DNA of 64,000 nucleotides from positions 1,321,001 through 1,385,000 of the forward strand of contig VTFK01000013.1 of NCBI GenBank assembly GCA_009617715.1, given 5' to 3'. The notes beneath the pieces are model-generated. The model was given only the letters and a program-made list of their open reading frames with translations, was not told where the DNA came from and did no database searches. Of this stretch, positions 23,250 to 34,139 are shown one piece after another. Within the stretch, counting starts at the first letter, position 1. Every line of letters begins with the position of its first letter. This DNA is from Plectrocnemia conspersa. Its lineage: Eukaryota > Arthropoda > Insecta > Trichoptera > Polycentropodidae. The position numbers and the translations under genes are program-made.

Positions 23250-24915
23250 TCACTTACGCTTGCTACAAAGAAATTTTATGTCTGGATTTAACTTGGTTAA
23301 TTTCTGTCTTAAGTCCCCTCTATTTGTAATATTCAATCGATTTCTTTTTTTAATGAGTAAATCGCTTATGGCGCTAAAACGACATTCCACTAAATAAGAT
23401 GATGAAAAGGGTAATAATAAATTTCTAGCATGCAAAGTAATATTAGGATATTTTGTGTTAGTTTCTTCGCACATCCATGCCATTATTCCTTTTATATTGA
23501 ATAAATTTGTAATCGAATTATCATTTTGTATTTCCGAAAGTTCTTCTTCATACAAATTTTCATTTAAAATATCTACCAGCATTGGTTGTGTCAACCAAGC
23601 TGGAAAATGTATCCTTTTAAATCAGCAAATCGTTCTTTAAAATCAGTTGATAAAGTTTGCAGATGGTCAAAATAACACGTTTAGCATTATCAGTCACTTC
23701 ACATTTTTGGAGCCAGTAAAATTTTTCAAAATTGTTATTAAAAATATTTTTTTTAGATAATTCAATAAAAGTGGTAAATGCAAATATCTTTGCTTTTGCA
23801 TCGACAAGTGTTTTCTCCGATCCTTGAAATTGGCTATTTAAAATATTTAATTTTTCAAATATATCAGTTAAATAGCTTACAAATGCTTTACCGTCGACCG
23901 TCATCAAAAAACTTCATATCAGATCGGTTGCTTAAAAAATCACAAATGGTATCGAATAATTCCATAAATCTTTTTAAGGAATTTACTTTTGTGAGCCATC
24001 TTACTTCAGTGTGAAGTAACAGTCTTACGTGTTTCGCATTTTGTTCTTCACAAAATAACTTGAAGAGACTCTCAGATTTAGCACTAGTTTTAATCATATT
24101 GATACACTTTATAACGGAATTTAGTACCTCATTTAGAACAGGTGAAATGTATTTAGCCACCAAGTTTTCCCTGTGAATAACACAAAGCACCACAGTCATA
24201 TCTGGATTCTCGTCTTTCATTAATTTTAAGCAGCCATTTTTATTTTCCATCATATTGGGGGCACCATTTGCAGCACAAGATATTATATTTTTCATTGGTA
24301 TATTTTTAACATCTAAATATTCTTTTAGCTTATTAAATATATCTTTGGAGGTAGTGGTGCTTTCTAATGATTTGCAGAAAAACATTTCTTCTGCAAATTC
24401 TATTTTATCAATATATCTTACGTAGCTAGCAACACGGCTTCACTGTCTCTCAAAGTTAATTCATCCGTTTGTAGTGAAAATTTTCTTGTTTTCAGCTTTT
24501 CAACAAGTTGGATTTCAACGTTTTCACTCAATTCGTCTATTCTTCTGAAAACAGTAGTGTTGCTGAGGGGCATAGCCTTCACGAGTTTGTCATCTTGTTG
24601 TAGAACTGTTTTAAAAAATGCTGATATTGATGGCTTGATTAGATCCTCTCCTATAGTATGGTTTTTTCCACATTTAGCGATGAGCAATGAAATTTGGTAA
24701 CTAGCCTCAAGACTACGATCAAAACTTGCAGTTTGTGCACAAAATAGATTTGTTAATGTTGTTTGTTTTCCAAATTTTTCTTTAAGATTTTGAAAGAAAA
24801 TAATATCTGAATTAATATGAGTACTATGTTTCGCCTTAAAATGTGCTTCAAGACGACCTCGTTTCATTGTTTCATTGGTAAAGGATTTTTCACACAGAAG
24901 ACAAAAAGTAGGCAT
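23250..24915 (-). pseudogene. hAT transposase, ZBED5/FAM200-like, frameshifted
   Basis: Minus-strand pieces read in order. 24915-24418 holds a BED-type zinc finger (CLLCEK...HFKAKH) and the first catalytic-region motif LQTDE. 24385-23888 holds the second region and HRENLVAKYI. 23907-23617 follows, then 23594-23250, the C-terminal dimerisation region with LLPFSSSYLVECRFSAISDL and RNRLNI. The pieces lie in several frames, so the gene is dead. Where the family usually has Asp in the CxxDGAP motif, this copy has Asn (codon at 24266-24268), removing a likely catalytic residue. Relatedness to ZBED5/FAM200-type proteins is judged from motif order only. Confidence 0.85.
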
Positions 24916-25038
24916 TCGTCATGCCCAGCAGGTATAAATCCAAATTTTAAGAAATCCTACGCACGTAGGTATATTTAGTCGTGAACGAGCAAATTATATT
25001 TATATGTGGAATATTCGATAATTTCCGACGTGTATCAT

Positions 25039-25101
25039 CTCTGAAGCGTGGTGTCCCATCTCTGAAGCGTGGTGCCCCACCTCTGAGGCGTGGTGCCCCA
25101 C
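25039..25101. repeat. 21-bp minisatellite, three units, in the hAT end
   Basis: Three consecutive 21-bp units, each beginning CTCTGA(A/G)GCGTGGTG, start at 25039, 25060 and 25081. They are followed by a GGGGCGTACGCCCC palindrome next to the inverted repeat. Subterminal repeats of this kind may serve as transposase binding sites. Confidence 0.8.
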
Positions 25102-25140
25102 CGGTGGGGCGTACGCCCCACCGTGGGAAACACTGATCTA

Positions 25141-25640
25141 GGTGGTAACATTTTGACTAGAGAAACTTCCACTAAAGATCTCGGAATCACTTTCGAGAGC
25201 AAATGGATGTTCTCTCTACACATACACGACGTCTGTGATAAATCTTCCGAGATGCTCGGCTTTGTTATGAGGAATGCCTTTCACTTTGACGATCCGTCAG
25301 TTATTCGCATCCTCTATGACACCTTAGTTCGTAGAATTCTTGAATCGGGATCTATAATTTGGAATCCCCGAATAGTCAAATATTCCCTTTTAGTGAAAAA
25401 AATTCAAAAAAGGTATTTAAGATACCTTTACAAAAAGACATTTGGTTATGATCCGTACTTATATCCCAGCGCCTTTCTTTTAGGAGCGTTGGGATATGAT
25501 TCGCAGAAAGCTGTATGTCGCTAAGCATTTTTTCAAATTACTAAAAGGTGCTGTCGACAATTCCAGTTTTGGGTTCCGGAACATTTTCGAGAATCACGAT
25601 CGCGACCTCTTTTGATGGCCGTTAGGGCTAAGACATCTGC
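25141..25640 (+). pseudogene. LINE reverse transcriptase, C-terminal part
   Basis: Continues the same element after the hAT insertion: GGNILTRETSTKDLGITFES, then the thumb-like region with KKIQKRYLRYLYKK, which is typical of the C-terminal part of jockey/CR1-type elements. The frame differs from the 5' part by one base once the insertion is removed. It breaks near 25524, after which the related reading continues in another frame (KLYVAKHFFKLLKGAVD). Confidence 0.75.
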
Positions 25641-25831
25641 ACTTGCCGACTCGCCTATAGCTGTGGCCATCCGGCTCCTTAATACGCTGGCATTACATAT
25701 TGATTTATTTAATGTTAGCTACTTTGTATCATTTAATTTTGATATTTTTTAATTTTTTTTAATGTTCAAGTATTGTTATATTTATGTATATATACGTTTT
25801 TTTATGTTTTATAAATTTAAAATTTGTTTTC

Positions 25832-25875
25832 GACCATCGTGGCGCATTGGGGTAACCTGTTAGGCCACGATGGTC
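25832..25875 (+). repeat. 3'-end hairpin of the LINE
   Basis: GACCATCGTGGC at 25832-25843 is exactly complementary to 25864-25875, with a 20-nt loop, just before the A-rich tail. A stem-loop at the 3' end of a LINE is a plausible recognition site for its own reverse transcriptase, as known in some families. This is inference for this copy. Confidence 0.6.
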
Positions 25876-25915
25876 TTAATTTAATCTAAAAAATAAATAA
25901 TAAAAAAATAAAAAC

Positions 25916-26640
25916 GCTTTAGAACGTGCCGAATTCCCTATTTTATGATTTAATAGGGTTAATCAATTAATGAATCCGAGATTTGGTACTTAAGGTTTAT
26001 ATTATTCTAAACGTCTCATATTATTCATAGCGTTTAGTGGAGTTGTTATTGCGGATCTTATCTCTTCTATACCCCGCCGCACTTCATACTCAAAAGCATT
26101 ATATTACCTTAGAAACGCAAAGTTTAAGCACTTAACTTGACTAAGGTCTGCAGTTAAATATATTTTATCACGCGCCGCCTCTGACACATCACCCGCAGAA
26201 ATCTATGAAGCGGTCGGCAGCGGGCGCGTCAATCCAGATGTATTTATAAGACGGCCGCGGCCGTTTGTCAGAGGCCCTGCACCACCGGTGGACACTTCCC
26301 CGGGACAAAAAGTGACCGCTTATAACGATAGCGAAGCTTTATTTACCGCCTAGGAACTTTTCAGCCTTGGCTGATTTAGTGGCATCGCTCCGAAGTGCAC
26401 GTGCTCGATTTGAATAGCGGCCTTAGCTTTTGATATATCGAACGTGTGCGAGCCGCAATTACCGAGCGCTTCAAATTATTTCATAAATTCTTAGCGCGGC
26501 TATATATTCATTCGATGCTGTATATCATCTCAAGTTGCTCTGAGATTTGAATAATGAGTGGGAAATCCAGATTATTGGTGTAATACAGGGTGCGACGGAG
26601 AAACTAGACGACATTTAATGTCTTATGACATTGTTTTGAT
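25916..26640. promoter_or_regulatory. GC-rich island after the LINE
   Basis: The part 26160-26420 is unusually rich in G+C and CpG, with GACGGCCGCGGCCGT and ACCACCGGTGG palindromes. No open frame looks coding. It may be a conserved regulatory element or promoter. Apart from this island the stretch is AT-rich and empty. Confidence 0.3.
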
Positions 26641-26658
26641 TTCTTGAATATGTAAAAA

Positions 26659-27053
26659 TCACATAAAAAACTACAAGGACTTCTAGTAGCTGCATCTTTT
26701 TATGATCGTTCATATTCTCTTGAAGAAATGGGAATAGAATTCATAGCATATACGCAATATTTTTTCAGGATGTCTTTTCGAGGATGTATTTAAAATATAC
26801 ACTAATCATTTATTTCGTTTAGTGGTAGTCTGATTGCCATGTTCCTAAATCCCATCTCTCCAAATATCTTCAGATTAATATTTATAGTATCCATTTTTCA
26901 ATCGTCTCTTTCAACGTTGAAAAAAATGTTTTTGAGTCAAAAGATCACTTTGACTCAAATTTTGTGAAATGTACAGCAGTTGCAGCACATTTATAATAAT
27001 TCATATAAAAAACTGCAAGGACTTCCAGTAGCTGCTCCTCTTTATGATTGTGA
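26659..27053. repeat. Pair of ~52-bp direct repeats 342 bp apart
   Basis: A block starting TCACATAAAAAACTACAAGG at 26659 recurs at 27001 with a few substitutions, both followed by AGTAGCTGC and TTTATGAT. They may belong to the 3' part of the antisense LINE remnant that lies to the right (27480 onward), with an internal duplication. Confidence 0.45.
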
Positions 27054-27736
27054 GAGCCTGACAGCTTTGATGTTATTGATCTTAAAAACAGTCATTTTTC
27101 TTCAGAAGTTTTTAGGCTGGTGATGTCAGAAAAACATCAATATTATGACTATGAAATTCGCATACATTTACTTCTTCTCCCGGCAGATAAAACTTGTCCG
27201 AAAAACATCTGATTTATTTGCTATATATCATATATAAACCAATATCTCATTTTCTGGAACTGATTCGTTTCTGACAAGATGAAAAGAGATATTAAGCAAT
27301 ATTCTTTAATAATATATAATTATTAATATATATGTATATGTTTTGGCTGAAGATTGTGGTCTATGTCTATTAATAGGTTAAATTGTAATATAAATTGAGT
27401 AACTTTTTTTTTGTTTTTTTTTTTTACAATCTATCTATGCATCTTGACTTTCAGCAAAACTCTCTGTACATAAAAAAAAATATGTTGAAGTTTCTTTAGA
27501 GATACTTAGATGCTGTATCTGAGTTATCATAAGAAATCATATTAACTGTGTGGTCAGAAAAGGCTGTACAGATAGTTAATAAGTCTGCTGTATATATTAA
27601 GTACAGAACTGACCCTAGTAAAATCCCCTAAAGATTCTCTAGTTTTTATTAGACAGATGGAATATGTTTCGTCTTTATATTTTACTATAAAATCTCTATC
27701 GCTCAGATATGACTTTATGATTTTATATATAATATA

Positions 27737-28938
27737 CAGTCAGTTCTCGAGTTACGATGGGGTTCCGTTTCACCACTTTGGTCGTAACTTGAAAAGGTCG
27801 TAAGTCGAAAATCATACAAAAATAATTAAAAACAATGCATACATGCGAAATACAAAAACCACTTTTATTGCTGACTTCAAGTTGTTAACTAAATACTTTT
27901 TAGCAAATATCTACATAAATCATTTATTTATAAGAATTGATCTAAAGTATTTTTATCATCTGTGCTACTGATATCCATTGTTAGTTCTTGAGATTTTTCA
28001 GCGAGTGCAGTGATAGTGCTTGTTTTTCTTAAAAAAACGTCAAGGTTTGTTTGTACAGTTTGTTGTTTCTTTTTTCTATAAATTTCATAATAACACGCAA
28101 GTGCTTGCTGAATAAGGCCGTGTACCCTCGAAGATCTATCGAAGTCTTTGTCCATATTTTCAAATTTTTTAATAGCATCATTGATTTGGTTAAAAGCTGC
28201 AGTCATGTCTTTTAACACAAATTTTTTTGGTGGTTCTTCGAGTTCATCTAATTCTTTTAGCTCCATTACATTTTTTTCTGCTACTCGTTGTTCCTCAATC
28301 TCAATCAAATCTTAGTTTGTGAGTTCCTCAACATCATTTTCTAAAATATGAATTACATCTTCATTATCAACTTCCAGATTAAGTTATTGAGCACATTTTA
28401 CAATAATATTTGCTATCTCATCTATTTCCCCTTCTTTATTAAAATGCATATTGTCATTATATCTTTTTAAGAGTTTGTTCCATATGCCGTTCATACAATT
28501 CGTCGTTACTTTGGACCATCCTTTTGAGATATTGTTTATTGCATGAAAGATGTTGTAATTTTTCCAAAATTCTCTCAATGTCTGATGTTTGTCTGTTCCT
28601 GCAATTGCTTGGTCAAAAGTGATTCTTAAATAATGGGCTTTAAAGTTAGCAATACCCCCTTGATCCATCGGCTGTAGAATGCTGGTGGTGTTTGGAGGTA
28701 AATAAACCACTTTTATATTTGGATGTGATTCCCCTAAGTGTGGAGGATGGCCTGGAGCATTGTCAAGAATCAATAAAATTTTAAAGGCTATGTCGTTTTC
28801 ATCACAGTTCTTCTTTACTTCTGGAATGAAACATTTATCAAACCAGTCTTGAAATTATATATATGACATAAAAAAAAAAATTTTTACAACTTTTTTTTTC
28901 GTCGTAACTCCGAATGGTCGTAACTCGAGAACTGCCTG
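27737..28938 (-). mobile_element. Shortened Tigger/pogo element (1,202 bp)
   Basis: Ends match CAG(T/G)CAGTTCTCGAGTTACG on both sides in inverted orientation, with TA at each junction (27735-27736 and 28939-28940), the usual Tc1/mariner-class target. The element encodes only the C-terminal half of a transposase on the minus strand, so it has lost about the first half of the gene. Confidence 0.92.
27928..28858 (-). pseudogene. Tigger-type transposase, C-terminal half
   Basis: From about 28858 downward the frame reads FQDWFDKCFIPEVKKN, then ILLILDNAPGHPP with the second catalytic Asp, and LPPNTTSILQPMDQG with the third, typical of the pogo/Tigger DDE domain. The N-terminal helix-turn-helix and the first catalytic Asp are missing; a stop lies just before FQDW. 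Between 28384 and 28308 the frame is interrupted. The rest, rich in Glu/Lys and ending in LDQFL, is the usual tail of this family. Confidence 0.88.
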
Positions 28939-29013
28939 TATAGTGAGGTAGTGCTTTTGTGATTTTTTATTTTAATTCCATATGCCAGTTTGTCGAAAGC
29001 TTAACCTATATTC

Positions 29014-29110
29014 AGGCCTGCCGAGAGGTGGGGGGAGGGGACAAATTCCCGGGGCCCATTCTCAGTGAGGGGCCCGACTCTGGAAAAAATCATAGGAAGT
29101 ATATATTTAT
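29014..29110. mobile_element. End of another DNA transposon (tentative)
   Basis: Immediately after the LINE remnant breaks off, the sequence CAGGCCTGCCGAGAGGTGGG begins, followed by a G/C-rich block (GGGGCCC twice). Such GC-rich ends beginning with CAG are common in hAT-type non-autonomous elements. No matching right end was found, and no target duplication can be shown. Confidence 0.4.
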
Positions 29111-30888
29111 AAAAAAATTGTAGTTTTTTAACGCGATTCTGTTTGTGTTATAATTTGCTTGCAAATTATTGTTGACTACTGCTTTTTGAACGTATAAAAA
29201 ATATTAGACATGAGAGAAAATATTTATATATTATATCTATAAATTCAGATTGAATACTTAAGGAAGAAGCTGAATTAGAAAAAACAATTTTTTTTTATAG
29301 ATTTTATTATCGGTAATTTGTCAATTAAATTTAATACAGCAAAATAAATTAATACATTCAGTTTCATGTAGTTATTCCTAAAATAAAATCTGTAAAACCA
29401 GTCTCGAATCTATCATGAAAATATTTTTTAAAATATGTCATTTCAGTAAAATTATATAGGCTGCTCTAAAATGTCAATGAAACTCAATTTGACAGTTGCG
29501 AAACGTCCATTTGTTGTTCAGACCCAATCCTAACCCAATGAAAGTTCTAAAACTAATTAATTTTGATGTGAAATATTTGTTTTATTAATCATAATAATAA
29601 ACATAACATATGTTTAATATTTTATGAATATATATTTGAAGTATATTTTATATTAAATGAAATATTACATTTTACGTATGTACGTTTGCGTGTATGTTTA
29701 TATATCGTTTTATCTCGAGGCGTATAATTATCGAAGGGACATTTGTCCGCCATATATTCGCCGGTGAATGGAGTTGTGGATGGAAGAATGTTTGCGAAGC
29801 CCCATAAATAAAGATAACAACTCGATTAAAGCAAATAATGAAAGAGATTTCTCCGGTTTCATGGGAGATTTTTGCTCAAGGGGCAGATACAATCACGAAA
29901 GGTTAAGGTCATTTCTGGTCACAAAGAAACATTTATCATTGTCTATACGACTTATGGGCAAACTTAAAACAATTACGTCCTGCCGACCGGACCGTGGCAC
30001 TCATTAACGCGTCGATTACAAAATAATTAATTGACCTAAACGCGAAAAAAATACTAGTAAACATTGCTTGTCATTTTTTGCTCGACTTGTGTACTGGGTG
30101 TACATTAAGTGTTAAATATTATAAAATTATTAAGACCACAGAATAATAATGTGAAATTACCAATAAAAATTTAATATTATGTATAATAATTATTATACAT
30201 AGAAATCTGTACCATTTAAAATTTTTAATGATGTGCAAAAGCTTCATTGTTACCCCAGGACAATTATTCCGTTTTCGGATCCCGATTCGGGAAATCTTAC
30301 AGGAGATATTATAGTATAGAGTTTGAGACAGAGGACAGACTTTCGTTAATGAAAAGGGTGTAGAAAATAAAAAAATAAATTGCAGGAAATAAAACAAGAA
30401 TAAATAAAATTTTGAGTTCAACTGATTTATGTAGACATTGAATGTCCCATCTATTTATTTCTGTTAACATACAATACTCGCAAAATTGTTGCTGGTAATA
30501 TCTAGCAGCATTTGTGTAGCTTCCTTAAGCCTTAGCAGTTTTGATTTAAGAAAATTATAGTTTTTTTTATTGCTGTATTAGTTCTTAAAGAGCTTTTTTT
30601 TTTAAAAAAATGTCGAAACTCACATCTTGTCAATATTTTTAATAAAGAAAATTATATTCAACTATCATTTAAATTAAATTAATAAATTTTACTGTGCCAC
30701 GAAGCGCATATAAAATTAAACTAAATTTATCATATTTTGGAAATAATCATAATAAAAAGTACAGACAGACGTCGCATCTCGCATATTGCTCCATAGTTAG
30801 TCTGCACTTCGATATTACACTATGTTTTAGTTATCCTTGCCAATATTAATAGGATTTCTGATATGCGAGTATTGGTCAAAGTATATTC
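29111..30888. other. Non-coding stretch with one repeat fragment
   Basis: Contains at 29465-29530, reversed, the 'caaatggacgttt' block of the MITE-headed family. A GC-richer patch runs from 29700 to 30010, with an 79-codon frame lacking any domain. The remainder is AT-rich without recognisable genes. Confidence 0.5.
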
Positions 30889-31335
30889 AAACCGAATTTT
30901 TGGTCAATAGGAGGGCGCAAAAACAATTATCACTTCTCAGAAGGCAAAAATTCACGTCAAAAGCAATAAAATCGTGTCGGCGCCGTCGCGATTTTATTGC
31001 TTTTGACGTGGATTTTTGACTTCTGAGAAGCGATAATTGTTTTTTGCGCTCTCCTATTGGTCAAAATTCGGTTTAGATGTGCTTTATTTGATTCTCACTC
31101 GTAATATTGTTATAATAAGTTTTAATATAAACGCTTGATAATCGAGTGTTCCCACTGCGACGGCAGGATTCTATTGCTTTTGTCGTGGATTTTTGATTTC
31201 TGAGAAGGGATAATTGTTTTTTCGCTATCCTATTGGTCAAAATTCGGCTTAGATATGCTTCATTCGATTTGTAATATTGTTATAAAATGTCTTAAAATGA
31301 ACACTTGATAACCGAGCGTTTCCACTGCGATTACG
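30889..31335. repeat. Foldback element copy 2 plus adjoining repeat unit
   Basis: Bases 30889-30974 are near-perfectly complementary to 30989-31074, with a 14-nt GC-rich loop. The right arm plus flank (30989 to about 31165) is repeated directly at about 31166-31335, giving a unit of about 177 bp. The arms match the foldback at 15001-15232. So the family occurs as head-to-head pairs and as direct repeats, and may be a satellite-like or foldback mobile element. Confidence 0.78.
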
Positions 31336-31337
31336 TG

Positions 31338-32060
31338 GATTCTAAACGGGAGGACATTGGGGGCTTGGAGCAGGTTCGATTTGCCTTCCTCTTTGAATTT
31401 GCTCAAAAAATGTTATTTAATAAAATTTAAATATTTAAAAAACGACTACTGACTAGTCAAATTTTGCCTCCTCCCTAAAAAAAGCTAAACTGTTTAAAGA
31501 AATATGTAAATAGTTTTCGGCCAGTTCATTATTTTAGTTCTTAGCTATTCATGAGTATATATTTATTAACGCAGTTGAAAAAAACACATTATAGGAACGG
31601 CCTTTCCATCGCAAAAATGACGCCCCCAAGCAAGTTCCGCTCGGGGCGGTCCATCCTTCCCCGTCCCCTAGTTACGCCACTGCTCAGACAACAACTGATA
31701 TATAATTGTTTTTTTTTTTTATTAATATTAGACAAATTATCAATTAATTATATTCCTAATAATTTATTATAAATAATTAATATTATATATTTAAACACAG
31801 AAAATAATATAATTTCATTTGTTTCCACTGTGACGGAACGATTTTATTACATTTGTTGATTCTAAACAGTGACGTCTTTTTGGGGAGAGGCAGGTAGAGG
31901 CATTTTCTCCCCGCCCTTAAAATTTACTCAGAAAAATGCATCTAATTTAATGAAATACATATAATATTAAAATATAATATGAATCTTAATGAAATCAAAA
32001 TTAAAAAAAAAACGATCACTGACTGGATAACTTTTGCACCCGCCCTGGAAAAAGCTGAAA
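31338..32060. repeat. Two diverged copies of a further repeat, 520 bp apart
   Basis: Copy 1 (about 31338-31500) and copy 2 (about 31858-32060) both start GATTCTAAAC. Each then has a GC-rich patch, 'ttt(g/a)ctca(a/g)aaaa', then 'acga(c/t)(t/c)actgact' and a 'gcc(t/c)' rich block before 'aaaagct'. Each is preceded by the 'tttccactg(c/t)ga' end of the foldback-family unit. Between them, 31662-31682 is CCCTAGTTACGCCACTG; reversed, this is CAGTGGCGTAACTAGGG, a common DNA-transposon end. Confidence 0.55.
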
Positions 32061-33540
32061 TTATGTTTCTGTTAAAAAATATTTTTTCTGTACTGCTTCA
32101 CGTCCAAAAAAGAGGCTGCAGATGATATTTTTTCCTTAAGCCATTGCAAGTATACTTATCATTTTTATCTATTGTAGGATAATTTATCGCTTAATTAAAA
32201 GAGATTTAAAATTATTTGACAGCCGAAACTAAACGATCGTGTTCTTGAAACTAATTTTCAGCACCTCAATGCCTAGTGGTTCTGCACATAAATGTATAAA
32301 AAATAAAGTTTATCAATAAAAGATTTGAGTCCAATGATTTCTGAAATAAATTTTCTTTACATTATAGCTTACTGATCATTTTAATCTGCGATTAGCACAA
32401 TGCAAATATGTTAATCACAGATTAGATGGAAGGAAATTTATCTGTCAGGATTTTTTCAATCCACTTTTACATCCCAACATCGTATGCCACCGAAACTATT
32501 TTTTTTTTAAATAATGTAATTCCATAAAAATTAAGACATTGGAGTAAAGACTCAAATATTGCTTTTACCTATACGTTTTCAATTTCCATTAAGTATAAAA
32601 ATAAATTAATCGCTGAATTCATTCCAACACTTTCGATACAGCATCAAACTTACTCAATGAGTGTTTTTTTGCTTATGGTAGTTGCTCCATTAATTAGCAA
32701 TGAAATTATATTTTTCTATTAAACAACTTCTTTAAACACATTTTTTCTTATTTCATAACTTATATGATTCACAAAGCGTTTGTTAAATGAATGATACTAG
32801 CTATTTCAATTCCATTCTGTTTTTGCAGATACTTTTAAGTATAGAATCCTTGAGTTTTATTTTACATGCACTTCCAATTTTTTATTGCGATATTAAAAAA
32901 ATGTTTTCAAACGTTCTTTTTTCGGTTTGAGAAATATTTGCTATGAATGCAGCAAATTCTCTGTGATCGATTTATTCAAGCTTCTCATCTTTCCCAGAAT
33001 ATGTTGTTTTATTGTTGGTTCAATCTTTGAAAATTTTCCTTACCATCGTCTTTCAGTTTCAAGAGTTCCAGCGTTTCTGCAAGGTGTGCAGTTAAGTTTA
33101 ATTTCATGTATGTTAAATCATTAATTTTTTGAGCAAAACTTTTTTTTATCTCATGATCAAAAATAAAAATAAATGTTTTTAATCATTCTTTCTACGGTTT
33201 CAGCAATAATTTATAACGCTGCTTTATATGCAGCAGATTCTCTGTGATCGAATTTTTATTTATGGTGAGGTTTATAGCTTTTTCCCTGAATATGTGATTT
33301 CATTGTTGGCCTATTCTTTGGAGCTTTTCATTCCCATCGTCGTTACATTTCTGCAAGGCTTTATTTTGTGTATGTTCAACCATAGATTTTTTTGCTATAT
33401 TGACCAGCATTTTGAGTTCTGCCTTGCTCCTCAAGATCAGCTTGAGATGATTCAGAAAATTGCATTAAATTTGCATTAATATTTTCATATTTTCTATCGT
33501 CGTTTCAGTTATTGCTTTGGACCTTTTTTAATGAAACTGG
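32061..33540 (-). pseudogene. Decayed hAT-like transposase remnant (tentative)
   Basis: On the minus strand around 32362-32402 the peptide HCANRRLK resembles the HCxNHRLxL motif of hAT-type transposases, preceded by KWIEKILTDKFPSI. Stops are frequent in every frame. The region 32890-33420 shows an approximate duplication: the strings 'gcag(a/c)a(a/t)tctctgtgatcga' and 'cc(c)agaatatg / ccctgaatatg' recur about 300 bp apart. Inverted repeats could not be identified. Domain assignment rests on one motif. Confidence 0.3.
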
Positions 33541-33824
33541 CAGTTGAGAAGTAACCGTTATTTTCTTTCATTTTTAAGATTTTACACATGTAAATAAAAA
33601 AAATATAATAATAACGGCATATTTAAGTAGAAATTAAAAAGAAAATGTTCTGCAGATTGTCAATCGCTACATAGTGTATTCTGTAAAAAATGCTTTTGAA
33701 ACAGTAAAATTACCGTAAAAAAGATGCGTTACATGATAGAAAAAGCCCTGGTTCTTGTAATTATATATTAAATGATATTGTTTATTGCAATGACTTTTAG
33801 CTAAAAATATGCATTAATTCCTCT

Positions 33825-33880
33825 AAACATTTCTTAAGCTATTTTCACTTAATTTTAGTGGAAATAGCTTAGAAATGTTT
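33825..33880. repeat. Compact hairpin, precursor-microRNA-like
   Basis: Bases 33825-33849 pair with 33857-33880 over a 7-nt loop. The 24-bp stem has only one bulged base and one pair that would be G-U in RNA. It is more mixed in sequence than the hairpin at 1780. Size fits a short microRNA precursor or a palindromic MITE. No known microRNA is recognised. Confidence 0.4.
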
Positions 33881-34139
33881 TTATAAATTTATTTGCTTTG
33901 TAGTGTATATTTTCTACAGTAGTAATTCGTTATTATCAAAGAGATTAATTTCGCACACCCTATGTTACAACAATATCGCAATACATAATATTTCAGCAAC
34001 AACCCACCCGAGCGATCGATCGTAAATCGCGTGTAAACTTCGAAAGGTGTTAAGTGTTTAATAGCTACATAACTACTTGCAGACATTTATAACGCACAAT
34101 CCTTAAACAAAACCCATTAATTTGCTTAACGTTAGCGTG

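Larger units (their letters stand above)
23048..25135 (-). mobile_element. Complete hAT element (2,088 bp), transposase broken
   Basis: Ends are CAGTGTTTCCCA and its reverse complement, and both sides carry the 8-bp target duplication ATCTAGGT (23040-23047 and 25136-25143). Eight-base duplications and CAGTGTTTCCC ends are typical of the hAT superfamily. The coding strand is minus. Near the 5' end (25039-25101) there is a short 21-bp tandem repeat. It landed in a dead LINE. Confidence 0.93.
22500..25915 (+). mobile_element. Non-LTR retrotransposon remnant, split by a hAT element
   Basis: The two outer parts (22500-23047 and 25136-25915) belong to one 5'-truncated LINE of the jockey/CR1 type. 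The 3' end has an exact 12-bp stem hairpin (25832-25843 with 25864-25875), followed by an A-rich tail of TAAA-like repeats to about 25915. The middle (23048-25135) is a later hAT insertion, shown by duplicated ATCTAGGT on both sides. The LINE frame was already broken by in-frame stops and at least one frameshift. Confidence 0.85.
27480..29013 (-). mobile_element. Antisense LINE remnant split by a Tigger element
   Basis: Read on the minus strand, 29013-28941 gives a degenerate AFDKLAYGIK (family: AFDKVWH), and 27736-27480 continues with YLSDRDFIVKYKDE and a decayed GVPQGSVL region ending near VLNIYSRLI. The same element type occurs at 52330-53590, where the two halves are contiguous, proving that 27737-28938 is an insertion. 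Many stops make it a dead fossil. Confidence 0.7.
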
